From assembly GCF_013870575.1 (NCBI RefSeq), contig NZ_JACBXB010000001.1, positions 1 through 64,000 on the forward strand: a stretch of DNA of 64,000 bases, in the 5' to 3' direction. The notes beneath the pieces were generated by a model, which searched no databases, was not told where the DNA came from, and saw only the letters and a program-made list of their open reading frames with translations. The translations under genes were made by a program, and so were the position numbers. Within the stretch, counting starts at the first letter, position 1. Each line of letters opens with the position of its first letter. Shown here in pieces: positions 34,005 to 41,776 of the stretch. The stretch comes from Pseudonocardia pini (lineage in GTDB: Bacteria; Actinomycetota; Actinomycetes; Mycobacteriales; Pseudonocardiaceae).

Positions 34005-35384
34005 TCAGCCCATGACCCGACGCAGCAGCTTCTGTGCGCCGGGGCCGTAGGGCGGGTAGGCGAACGACGGGTCGATCGCGGTCGGCTTCTGCAGCACGGC
34101 ACGGAGGTGGCTGAAGGTGTCGAAACCGTGTTGCCCGTGATAGCTGCCGATACCGGACGCGCCGACTCCACCGAACGGCAGATCCGGCACCAGCAGCTGG
34201 TAGAGCAGGTGATTGACGCAGAAGGAACCGGAGTTCGTCAGGTCTTGGACCCGTTCGACGGTCGCGTCCGAGCTCGTGAACAGGTAGAGCGCGAGCGGGT
34301 GCGGCCGCGCCACGACGAACCGGACCGCGGACGCCAGGTCCGGCACGGCGATGACCGGCAGGACCGGCCCGAAGATCTCCTCCTGCATCAGCGGGGAGTC
34401 CGGGTCCGGGTCGGTGACGACGGCCGGGGCGAACCTGCGCGTCGCCCGCTCACGGGCCCCGCCGGTGACCTCGCCGCCGTGCCCGGACAGCAACCCGTCC
34501 AGCCGGTCGAAGTGCGCTTCGGACACGATGCGAGTCGGCTCGGCCTGGCCGGCGAGCTCGATGTGGTGCAGCAGCCGTTCGACGAAGGCCGGACGGACGG
34601 CGTCCTCGACCAGGACGTAGTCGGGCGCGATACAGGCCTGGCCTGCGTTCACGGACTTCGCCCAGGCGATCCGCCTGGCGGCCACGTCCAGGTCGGCGTC
34701 CCGCGCGACGATGACCGGGCTCTTGCCACCGAGCTCCAGCGTTGCGGGCGTGAGGTCCTTCGCGCAGGCTTCGAGCACGATGCGCCCCACGCGGTCGGAA
34801 CCGGTGAAGAAGACGTGATCGAACCTCTCGGCGAGGAGCGACGTGCTGACCGCCGCATCGCCGGTGACCACCGCGACGGCGGCAGGGTCGACGTAGCGCG
34901 GCAGCAGGTCCGCGAGGAGTGCAGCCGTCGCCGGCGCGAGCTCGGACGGCTTGAGGACGACGGTGTTCCCCGCCGCGAGCGCGCTGACCGCGGGCTGGAG
35001 CGTGAGCAGGATCGGGAAGTTCCAGGCCCCGATGACGAGCACGACGCCCTTGGGGGTCGGGACGACGCGCGCCTTCCCGGGCTGCTGGCCGGCGGGAAGC
35101 CGTACCTTCCGCGGAGCGGCCCAGCTCGTCAGCTCGGCCAGGGTGTGGGTGATCTCCGCGGTGACCGGGGCGATGTCGCCCATGAACGTGCCCATGGCGT
35201 TGCGCCCGAGGTCGGCCTCGAGCGCCGCCGCGATGTCGCTCTCCCGCTCGGTCAGCAGCCTGTGCAGGCCTTCGAGTTGGTCACGGCGCCAGGTCAGCGA
35301 GCGGGTCCGACCGGCCTCGAAGGTGGCACGCAGCCGGGTGACGGTGGCACCGACCACGCTGTGTCCGTTCACGACGGCAGTCAC
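34005..35384 (-). CDS. Aldehyde dehydrogenase (ALDH3-like)
   Basis: 459-residue NAD(P)-dependent enzyme oxidising an aldehyde to an acid. Cofactor-loop FFTGSDRVGR, catalytic Glu in LELGGKSP and the nucleophilic Cys in GQACIAPDY are present. The length, the absence of an N-terminal extension and the C-terminal PFGGVGASGIGSYHG fit the class 3/coniferyl-aldehyde group. GTG start overlaps the BVMO stop (GTGA). A BVMO ester, once hydrolysed, gives an alcohol that could be oxidised via aldehyde to acid; this enzyme would do the second oxidation (inference). Confidence 0.92.
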   Translation of the reverse strand: MTAVVNGHSVVGATVTRLRATFEAGRTRSLTWRRDQLEGLHRLLTERESDIAAALEADLGRNAMGTFMGDIAPVTAEITHTLAELTSWAAPRKVRLPAGQQPGKARVVPTPKGVVLVIGAWNFPILLTLQPAVSALAAGNTVVLKPSELAPATAALLADLLPRYVDPAAVAVVTGDAAVSTSLLAERFDHVFFTGSDRVGRIVLEACAKDLTPATLELGGKSPVIVARDADLDVAARRIAWAKSVNAGQACIAPDYVLVEDAVRPAFVERLLHHIELAGQAEPTRIVSEAHFDRLDGLLSGHGGEVTGGARERATRRFAPAVVTDPDPDSPLMQEEIFGPVLPVIAVPDLASAVRFVVARPHPLALYLFTSSDATVERVQDLTNSGSFCVNHLLYQLLVPDLPFGGVGASGIGSYHGQHGFDTFSHLRAVLQKPTAIDPSFAYPPYGPGAQKLLRRVMG

Positions 35385-37318
35385 GCGGTCACCTCCGCCC
35401 GCTCGTCGACGGCCCGCAGGTGGAAGTCCGCCAGCACCGGTTCATGGGTCCTCCTCCAGTACTCGATGTACTGCCACGGGCTGTTGGTGACGATGCGGCC
35501 CTTGCTGTTGCGGTAGTAGGTGTCCATCCCGCGGTGGTTCCAGATCGTGCGGTCGAGCGCCTCCCCGAGCTCCGCGTCGTACCGGTCGAACGCCTCCTGC
35601 CGCACCTCGACGGAGGCCAGGCGTTCGTCGACGAGGGTGGAGAGCAGGGCCGTCACGTGCTGGACCTGGATCTCGGTGCCCGCGATGACGGTGCCGCCGT
35701 GCCCGGTGTTGGTGTTGGGCCCGTACAGGCAGAAGAAGTTGGGGAAGCCGGGCACCGAGATGCCCAGGTGGGCGCGCCCGTCGTCAGAGCCCCAGAGCTC
35801 GTGCAGGGCACGACCGTCGCGCCCACGGATGTCGAGGGTCTCCAACACCTTGACGGCGTTGAAGCCGGTGGCGAGCACGACGACGTCCGCCTCGTGCTCG
35901 ACGCCGTCGGCCGTACGGACGCCCTTCGGTGTGACCTCACTGATTCCGTCGGTCACCAGCTCGACGTTGTCCTTGAGCAGCGTGCGGTACCAGCCGTGGT
36001 CGACGAGCAGCCGCTTGCCGTAGGGCGGATAGGTCGGGAGGCTCTTCTCCAGCAGGTCCGGGCGGTCCTTCAACGATGCCTGGACGAAGCCCGTCAGCAA
36101 CCTGCGCAGACCGTCGTTACCCCGGTTGATCGCGCGGTCCGGGTGCGCGAAGTCGGGATCGATCTGCAGCAGGCCGTGCAGCTTGTCACCCATCCGCCAG
36201 AAGAGCCGGAGCCGGTACCAGCCCTGGTACCAGGGCACGTGCCGGTTGAGGAAGTGGACGGCCTCGGGCACCTCGCGAGGCTGCAGCGGGTGCGGCATGG
36301 CCCACTGCGGCGAACGCTGGAACACGCGCACCTCCGCCGCGACCTTCGACGCCGCAGGGACCAGTTGCATGGCGCTGGCGCCGGTCCCGATGACGGCGAC
36401 GCGCTGACCGGTCAGGTCGAGGTCGGCGTCCCAGCGCGCGGTGTGCAGGCAGGGCCCCTCGAAGGAGTCGAGTCCGGCGATCGCGGGGATGCTGGGCACG
36501 TTCAACAGGCCGACCGCGCTGACCAGCGCGGTCGAGCGGATCTCCTCGCCGGTCGAGAGCGTGGTGACCCACTCGGCCGCGTCGTCGTCCCAGGTCGCAC
36601 CCGTGACCTCGGTCCCGAACCTGATCTTCGAGCGGACACCGTGCTCGTCGGCCAGGTCACGCCAGTACCGGGCCAGTTCGCCTCGGCGGGCGAAGTAGCG
36701 CGACCACTGCGGGTTCGGCGCGAAGGACAGCGAGTAAAGGTGGCTGGGCGTGTCGACCCCGCAGCCGGGGTAGGTGTTGTCGTTCCAGGTACCGCCGACG
36801 TCGTGGCCCTTCTCGAGCACGACGTAGGGAATACCCGCCTCCGCCAGCCGGACGGCCAGACACAGACCTGAAGCGCCGGCCCCGACGATGACCACCGACA
36901 CCTCACGGTCGGGATCCGGCCGCGAGGGGACCGACGCCCGCGGGTAGGCGCCGAGCTCTTCTCCCAGCAGTCGCCCGTAGTCTTCGGGCAGTCGATCACC
37001 CACGGTAGCGGAGAGCAGGCGGACCAAACGCTCGGGCGACGGCGTCGGCGCCGGGGTGAGCTCGCCGTCACGCCAGGCACGCAGGGTGTCGAACGACGCG
37101 GCGAGCACAGCTGCACGGGTCTCGTCATCGAACCCCGCAGAGTCGTGATCACCCAGGTCAGGAGGTGGAGTCGGCTGCCACGGCGGGGAGACCCACCGAT
37201 CCTCCCCGGTGAGGTGCGCGAGTGCCGCGAGCAGAGAGGGCAGGTTCGCCGACTCGAGTGCGTCGCGCAGGTCTTCGTCTCTGAAGTCCGCCGACACCGG
37301 CGAAGGAAGCGACTGCAT
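35381..37318 (-). CDS. Baeyer-Villiger monooxygenase with N-terminal extension (HAPMO-like)
   Basis: 645-residue FAD/NADPH monooxygenase. An N-terminal domain of about 145 residues (with LTGEDRWVS, as in the 10756 paralogue) precedes GAGASG, GGTWNDNTYPGCGVD, the BVMO fingerprint FEGPCLHTARWDAD and the second Rossmann motif GTGASAM. All fingerprint residues are kept. The ATG at 37318 lies exactly six bases after a TATGGT -10 box and has no ribosome-binding site, so a leaderless mRNA is likely. It heads a six-gene operon (BVMO, ALDH, degenerate FadD, SDR, hypothetical, crotonase) and carries a copy of the block's operator-like motif in its promoter. Confidence 0.93.
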   Translation of the reverse strand: MQSLPSPVSADFRDEDLRDALESANLPSLLAALAHLTGEDRWVSPPWQPTPPPDLGDHDSAGFDDETRAAVLAASFDTLRAWRDGELTPAPTPSPERLVRLLSATVGDRLPEDYGRLLGEELGAYPRASVPSRPDPDREVSVVIVGAGASGLCLAVRLAEAGIPYVVLEKGHDVGGTWNDNTYPGCGVDTPSHLYSLSFAPNPQWSRYFARRGELARYWRDLADEHGVRSKIRFGTEVTGATWDDDAAEWVTTLSTGEEIRSTALVSAVGLLNVPSIPAIAGLDSFEGPCLHTARWDADLDLTGQRVAVIGTGASAMQLVPAASKVAAEVRVFQRSPQWAMPHPLQPREVPEAVHFLNRHVPWYQGWYRLRLFWRMGDKLHGLLQIDPDFAHPDRAINRGNDGLRRLLTGFVQASLKDRPDLLEKSLPTYPPYGKRLLVDHGWYRTLLKDNVELVTDGISEVTPKGVRTADGVEHEADVVVLATGFNAVKVLETLDIRGRDGRALHELWGSDDGRAHLGISVPGFPNFFCLYGPNTNTGHGGTVIAGTEIQVQHVTALLSTLVDERLASVEVRQEAFDRYDAELGEALDRTIWNHRGMDTYYRNSKGRIVTNSPWQYIEYWRRTHEPVLADFHLRAVDERAEVTA

Positions 37319-37324
37319 GGCGTG

Positions 37325-37354
37325 ACCATACAGTGTGTTCAGACGGAGCGTCAA
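37325..37354 (-). promoter_or_regulatory. Leaderless promoter with operator-like motif (site A)
   Basis: Minus strand TTGACG (37354-37349), 18-bp spacer, TATGGT (37330-37325), six bases, ATG. The spacer and -10 contain TCTGAACACACTGTATGG (37343-37326), one of four similar sites in the block. Bound regulator would block RNA polymerase; the TetR gene ends one base upstream. Confidence 0.75.
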
Positions 37355-38671
37355 TCAGCCTGTCCGCGACACCCACGGGGCGTCGAGGACGGCGCCGAGC
37401 AGCTCACCCAGCACGTCCGCGACCTGATCGAGGTCCTCGAGATGCGGCTCTCCCGCAAGGCTTCCCGCGATGCTGCGCTCGATCGTCCACACCAGACTCG
37501 CCGCCAAGGGCGCGACCGTCGGCCCCGTCACCCCCGTCTCCCGGCGATCGGCCTCGATCTGCGCTGCCAGCGCTTCGGCGCACCGGACCTGTCCGGCGAG
37601 GTAGGGCTCGCGGAGCTCGGGGCGGCGGGGCCACTCGTGCAAGGCGTTGCGCATCATCGCCGGACTCGTCCAGCTCCCGACCCAGTCCCTCAACGCGGTG
37701 CGGATGGCACCACGGTCCGCGCGGTGGTTCTCCACGGCGGCCACGAAGACTTCGGCCTGCGCCTGGGACACCCGCCGGAACAAGGCGGCGAAGGCGTCGT
37801 CCTTGCTGCTGAAGTAGGCGTAGAACGTGGCTCGCGAGACGGTGCCGTCGGCGATGATGCGCTCGACACTGAGATCCTCGAGCGACACCTCGTCCAGCAA
37901 CCGCTCGACGCGCTGCAGGATCTGCTCGGCCGTGGGGTTCGCGGCGTCCCGGTTCCCGGTCGACCCGCCCGGGACCGGCGGCAGCGCTGCGGTGGGGCTC
38001 ACCTCCGAGCCGTCGACGTCGAGCGGCGCGACCGATCGGAGCACGCCGTAGATCGCGGCGAAGGTGAGTTCGGTGAATGCCTCGAACCTCGCTCCACCCG
38101 AGACGAGTGCCGGGTCGAATCCGCGTGCTCCGACGTGGAAGGTGCGCTCGACACCGCAGACCAGCACGGCCGCGAGCGTCTCGGCGGCCGGCCCCGAGGG
38201 GGCCCGCCCTCCGGCTCGCTCGTGCTCGATCTGCTCCGAGACGGCTCCGATGAAGCGCTCACGCATGCCGAGCCAGGCGGCGGTGACCTGCGGGACCGAG
38301 AAGATGTTCTCGATCGCCGCGCAGCTGACCGCGCCGCGTTCGGCCCACATGCCCACGGTCTCGCGAAGGCTCGCGTCCAACGAGCGGGCTCGATCCTTAC
38401 CCGGCTGAGCCTGCCACGGCGACTCCGCGACCTCGTAGGTCTCGTCCAGCAGCCGTGCGAGCAGGGCCGCTAACACGTCGGCCTTCGACGCGAAGTAGTG
38501 GTAGAAGTTCGCCCGCGACACGCCGGCCCGTTTGATGATCTTCGCGACGGTGATGTCCTGCAGGGAGAGCTCGCCCAGCAGCCCTTCCGTCGCCGTGAAG
38601 ACGGCCTGTTCCGACGCGGAGCGACCGTTGTGCGCTCTGGGTCGCTGCCGCGTCACCGGGTTCACGCTCAC
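37355..38671 (-). CDS. Double-domain TetR-family regulator, likely controller of the 30-48 kb block
   Basis: 438 residues with two TetR modules in tandem: helix-turn-helix one at about residues 40-65 (ITVAKIIKRAGVSRANFYHYF) and two at about 250-275 (LSVERIIADGTVSRATFYAYF). Both recognition helices are intact. The GTG at 38671 is chosen since a TACGCT -10 sits six bases upstream (leaderless, as for two other promoters of the block); an ATG at 38689 would add six residues. Its own promoter carries site D of the shared motif, implying autoregulation. Same architecture as 18416 but only distantly similar. Confidence 0.9.
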   Translation of the reverse strand: MSVNPVTRQRPRAHNGRSASEQAVFTATEGLLGELSLQDITVAKIIKRAGVSRANFYHYFASKADVLAALLARLLDETYEVAESPWQAQPGKDRARSLDASLRETVGMWAERGAVSCAAIENIFSVPQVTAAWLGMRERFIGAVSEQIEHERAGGRAPSGPAAETLAAVLVCGVERTFHVGARGFDPALVSGGARFEAFTELTFAAIYGVLRSVAPLDVDGSEVSPTAALPPVPGGSTGNRDAANPTAEQILQRVERLLDEVSLEDLSVERIIADGTVSRATFYAYFSSKDDAFAALFRRVSQAQAEVFVAAVENHRADRGAIRTALRDWVGSWTSPAMMRNALHEWPRRPELREPYLAGQVRCAEALAAQIEADRRETGVTGPTVAPLAASLVWTIERSIAGSLAGEPHLEDLDQVADVLGELLGAVLDAPWVSRTG

Positions 38672-38677
38672 CCGGGA

Positions 38678-38708
38678 AGCGTATCCCATGTCTGAACAGT
38701 GTGACTGG
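38678..38708 (-). promoter_or_regulatory. TetR gene promoter with operator-like motif (site D)
   Basis: Minus strand weak -35 GTCACA (38705-38700), 16-bp spacer, TACGCT (38683-38678), six bases, GTG. On the plus strand TCTGAACAGTGTGACTGG (38691-38708) overlaps spacer and -35. A further look-alike, CCGAACACTCGGTG, lies at 38716-38729. Confidence 0.6.
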
Positions 38709-38753
38709 ACACGCGCCGAACACTCGGTGCGATCGCGTGGACACAGCACGGAG

Positions 38754-39557
38754 TCAGGCGGACACAGCCTTCTGCAGGACGACGTCGAACTCGTCCGGGC
38801 ACTCGAACATCGGGTAGTGGCCGCACTCCAGCTCCACCAGCACGCCCTCGGTACGCTCGTGCACCCATCGCGCGCCCTCGACCGGCGAGAACGGGTCCTT
38901 GAGCCCCGCGATCTGGGTGAGCGGCACGGCCAGTCCGTCGAGAGCGTCGACCTGCTCGGACCGCAGCAGAGTGGTCATGCACTCGTTCGCGGCCCAGCTG
39001 GGAGTCTGCAACGAGATCGCGAGCAACCAGTCGACGAGATGGGGCGCGGGAGCCGAACCGAACGTGTCGATCAACGACTGCCTGCGGAAGCCGACCCGAT
39101 CGCCGTGCTCTCCGCGGTGCATGGCCGACTCCACGACACCGGGTGGCGGGCCGAACGAGAAGCCGCTCTGCCGCGCGCCGGCGACTCCCGCCGACCCGAC
39201 CAGGACGAGGCGTCCGACGAGATCGGGGAAGTCCGCGGCGAGGCGCAGGGCCGTCATCCCGCCGAGCGACCAGCCGACGACCGCCGCGGGCTCATGGGTC
39301 CGCGCACGCAGCACGGCCGCGGCATCGGCGGCGAGACGATCGATCCCGTAGCCGCGGAAGGGGGCGTCAGACCGACCGTGGCCGCGGAGGTCCATCGCCA
39401 GGACGTGGTGTCCGGCGTCGGCGAGAACGCGGATCTGCCGGTCCCAGGCCTCGAGGCTCAGGGTCCAACCGTGGATGAGCAGAACCGGATCTCCGTCGCC
39501 GACCTCACGCACGGCGACACAGACCCCCGGCTCGACCTCCACGCGGCGCAGCGTCAT
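38754..39557 (-). CDS. Alpha/beta hydrolase
   Basis: 267-residue hydrolase of the classical alpha/beta fold (DhaA/BphD/3-oxoadipate lactonase type). HGWTLS near the start provides the oxyanion hole, GWSLGG the nucleophile Ser, KDPFSP the acid and the final His lies in GHYPMFECPDEF. The ATG at 39557 has GGGGG upstream; a GTG one codon earlier is possible. Nine bases after the nitroreductase stop, so co-transcribed with it. Could open a lactone or C-C bond in the pathway controlled by the nearby TetR (inference). Confidence 0.9.
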   Translation of the reverse strand: MTLRRVEVEPGVCVAVREVGDGDPVLLIHGWTLSLEAWDRQIRVLADAGHHVLAMDLRGHGRSDAPFRGYGIDRLAADAAAVLRARTHEPAAVVGWSLGGMTALRLAADFPDLVGRLVLVGSAGVAGARQSGFSFGPPPGVVESAMHRGEHGDRVGFRRQSLIDTFGSAPAPHLVDWLLAISLQTPSWAANECMTTLLRSEQVDALDGLAVPLTQIAGLKDPFSPVEGARWVHERTEGVLVELECGHYPMFECPDEFDVVLQKAVSA

Positions 39558-39566
39558 CACATCCCC

Positions 39567-40268
39567 CTAGTCGTCGATGATGGTGGCGAGATCCGCGACC
39601 GACTGGCGGTCGGTGCGGTACGAGTTGGTGGGGTGCTCGTCGTCGGGGTACCCGAACGAGATGCCGACCAGCACGCGACGCTCCTCGGAGAGCCCGAGGA
39701 ACTCACGGATGAACGGGGCCTGGCTCGCGAGAGCGGCCTGCGGCACGGTTCCGACCCCCCGGGCGTAGGCGGCCAGCAGGAAGCTCTGCACGAACAACCC
39801 ACAGTCGACGGCGCCGTAGAGCCCCAACTCGGCGGCGGTGGTCACGATCGCGACGTGCGGAGCGCCGAAGCAGTCGAAGTTGCGGAGCATCTCCCGCCCG
39901 GACGCCGCACGGTCGCCCTTGCCGATACCCACCGCGTCGTAGAGCTGCCAGCCGGAGGCGCGTCGACGCTCGGCGTGGACGCCGGTGTACTCGCCGGGGA
40001 AGGGGAAGTCCGATTCCTCGCGCGGACCAGCCGCGACCCGGGCCGCCAGACCCTCCCGGAAGCGGCCGATCGCGGCCCCCGAGATCACGTGCAGGTGCCA
40101 CGGCTGCGTGTTGCACCACGACGGGGCGTGCCGGGCGGCCCGCAGGATCTCCTCGACGACGGCCGGGGCCACCGGCTCCTCCCGGAAACCACGGCAGCTC
40201 CAGCGCTCGCGGAGCAGCCGGTCCAGCACGTCGCTGTCGACTCGGTCACCGACGGTCGGAACGCTCAC
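39567..40268 (-). CDS. Nitroreductase-family FMN oxidoreductase
   Basis: 233-residue flavoprotein. RWSCRGFREEPV and RHAPSWCNTQPWHLHV carry the FMN-binding Arg/Ser and Asn-Gln-Pro motif, and GVGTVPQAAL plus ISFGYPDDEHPTNSYR the C-terminal phosphate-binding part. Such enzymes reduce nitro groups, quinones or enones with NAD(P)H. GTG start with GAGGAGGA. Divergent from the oxygenase at 40407 and preceding the alpha/beta hydrolase. In a catabolic setting an ene- or quinone reductase function is more likely than nitroaromatic reduction (inference). Confidence 0.9.
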   Translation of the reverse strand: MSVPTVGDRVDSDVLDRLLRERWSCRGFREEPVAPAVVEEILRAARHAPSWCNTQPWHLHVISGAAIGRFREGLAARVAAGPREESDFPFPGEYTGVHAERRRASGWQLYDAVGIGKGDRAASGREMLRNFDCFGAPHVAIVTTAAELGLYGAVDCGLFVQSFLLAAYARGVGTVPQAALASQAPFIREFLGLSEERRVLVGISFGYPDDEHPTNSYRTDRQSVADLATIIDD

Positions 40269-40303
40269 TGGTCCTCCTCGTTGTACGTACGGCGGACTCG
40301 ATG

Positions 40304-40347
40304 AACATACACGGCATGTAGACACAGTGTTCAATAGGCCGTAGGGT
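40304..40347. promoter_or_regulatory. Divergent promoters with operator-like motif (site B)
   Basis: Plus strand TAGACA (40319-40324), exactly 17 bp, TAGGGT (40342-40347) for the oxygenase gene. Minus strand TTGAAC (40334-40329), 19 bp, TATGTT (40309-40304) for the nitroreductase; that spacer is longer than ideal. GACACAGTGTTCAATA (40321-40336; complement TATTGAACACTGTGTC) lies in the plus spacer and over the minus -35. A half-site, GATGAACATAC, starts at 40300. Confidence 0.65.
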
Positions 40348-40406
40348 TCGTGTCGGCGTTGTCACACATAGTGACGGACCTGGCTCATCGACGAGGAGGA
40401 GTGCTC

Positions 40407-41738
40407 ATGACCGGCACGATCGCGGACCGAGACCAGCGAGAGCAGGGCCGGGAGCCGCGGCGCGAGGGCAGTCTGGACGTCCCGGAGGGCCTGCCGAAGG
40501 GCATCGATCTCGGCCGGATCAACAATCGCGACAAGGCGATAGCCATGTTCGGACGGTCGTACGTCGAGGAACTCACGGACCACGCCCTCCTGGGCGACGA
40601 CCCCGCCTACCGCTTCATGCTCGACAGCCGCAACTCCGTGTCCGGCGCTGGGATGAGCAACTTCAACCTGGCGCTGGAGAAGGGCATCGACGCGGTCGAC
40701 TCGCCCTCCCCCGGCCTGGCGGGCCTGTTCGCCGAGCTCGACCACATCCCCGACTGGGTGGACTTCGACCAGCTGCACCGCGGCGCCGTCGCCTTCTGGC
40801 GCGCCGGGCCGATCGTGCCGCCCATCCTGGCCTGGTCGTCCATCGCCACCGGCTTCTCGATGTACTCCTCGACGAGGCCCGTGCTGTTCAGCGGCCGCCT
40901 CCAGGACTCCGAGCGGGTGGGCGGACGACTGATCGAGAGCTTCCGCTACATCGTCGCCGCCTACACCCCGGGTGGGATGAGCCGCTTCGCCGACGGCTTC
41001 CGACTCACCGCGAAGGTCCGCATGATCCACGCGGCGGTCCGCTACGGCCTCTCCCGCTCGGACGCCTGGGACTGGGCGAGCTGGGGCGTCCCCATCAACA
41101 ACCTCGACTCCATGCACACCCAGGCCGGACAGTTCGGCGTGGGCTTCATCGACCCCGTGCAGCGCTCCGGTGTCCGGTTCAGCGACCGAGAGATCGAGGA
41201 CATCATGGCGCTGTCGCGCTATGTCGGCTGGGTCATCGGCGTGCCCGGGGACATCCTCCACACCGACTACGAGGACGCCCGCCGCAAGGCGGCGCTGCAC
41301 AAGCTGATCGAACAGCCCGCGGACGACCTGTGCCGCAAGACGGTCCACTCGATCATGCGTTTCAGCGTCGAGAACCCGCCGGGCGACGTCGAGGTCCTTC
41401 CCGGTCCCGTCGCGAAGTTCATGACGACCGAGCGCAGGCTCAAGCTGGCCTACGGCATGCTGACCGGCTGGCAGCCGAAGTACGTCATCGACATGCTCGA
41501 CATCGAGCCCACGCCCTGGCGCTTCACCGTCCCGGCCATCCGCCCCCTGCTCAAGGCGTACGACCGGATCTCGCGCATCCTCCCGCACGACGACGAGGAG
41601 ACCACTCGCAAGATCCTCGCCACCTTCAACGCCGCCATCGCCGTGGAGAACGGCGACCGCAGCAGCGAGGTCGCGAACCCGGACGAGGTGGGCCACGACG
41701 TCTCGACGAACCTGGGCAAGATGCCCACGGTCGCCTGA
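40407..41738 (+). CDS. Oxygenase of the MpaB/latex-clearing-protein (Lcp) family, DUF2236
   Basis: 443-residue protein of the MpaB/DUF2236 family, which includes the haem enzyme Lcp that cleaves polyisoprene and fungal MpaB'. The family signature is seen as KVRMIHAAVRYGL (about residues 208-220), holding the conserved His and Arg near haem, preceded by RLIESFRYIVAAYTPGGMSRFADG. No Tat or Sec signal peptide is apparent, unlike secreted Lcp, so an intracellular substrate is likely. ATG with GAGGAGGAG; a GTG at 40350 sits inside the promoter. Probably cleaves a C=C bond of an isoprenoid-like compound, giving aldehyde and ketone (inference). Confidence 0.82.
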   Translation: MTGTIADRDQREQGREPRREGSLDVPEGLPKGIDLGRINNRDKAIAMFGRSYVEELTDHALLGDDPAYRFMLDSRNSVSGAGMSNFNLALEKGIDAVDSPSPGLAGLFAELDHIPDWVDFDQLHRGAVAFWRAGPIVPPILAWSSIATGFSMYSSTRPVLFSGRLQDSERVGGRLIESFRYIVAAYTPGGMSRFADGFRLTAKVRMIHAAVRYGLSRSDAWDWASWGVPINNLDSMHTQAGQFGVGFIDPVQRSGVRFSDREIEDIMALSRYVGWVIGVPGDILHTDYEDARRKAALHKLIEQPADDLCRKTVHSIMRFSVENPPGDVEVLPGPVAKFMTTERRLKLAYGMLTGWQPKYVIDMLDIEPTPWRFTVPAIRPLLKAYDRISRILPHDDEETTRKILATFNAAIAVENGDRSSEVANPDEVGHDVSTNLGKMPTVA

Positions 41739-41740
41739 GG

Positions 41741-41770
41741 TATACAGAGTGTTCAGTCGCTCTGTATAGT
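41741..41770 (+). promoter_or_regulatory. Leaderless promoter with 28-bp inverted repeat and operator-like motif (site C)
   Basis: TATACAGAG (41741-41749), 10 bp, CTCTGTATA (41760-41768) is a perfect inverted repeat. Its right arm contains the -10 box TATAGT (41765-41770), six bases before ATG 41777. The complement of 41741-41757, ACTGAACACTCTGTATA, is site C of the shared motif. No good -35 is seen, which may mean activation or weak basal expression. Confidence 0.72.
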
Positions 41771-41776
41771 CAGCCC

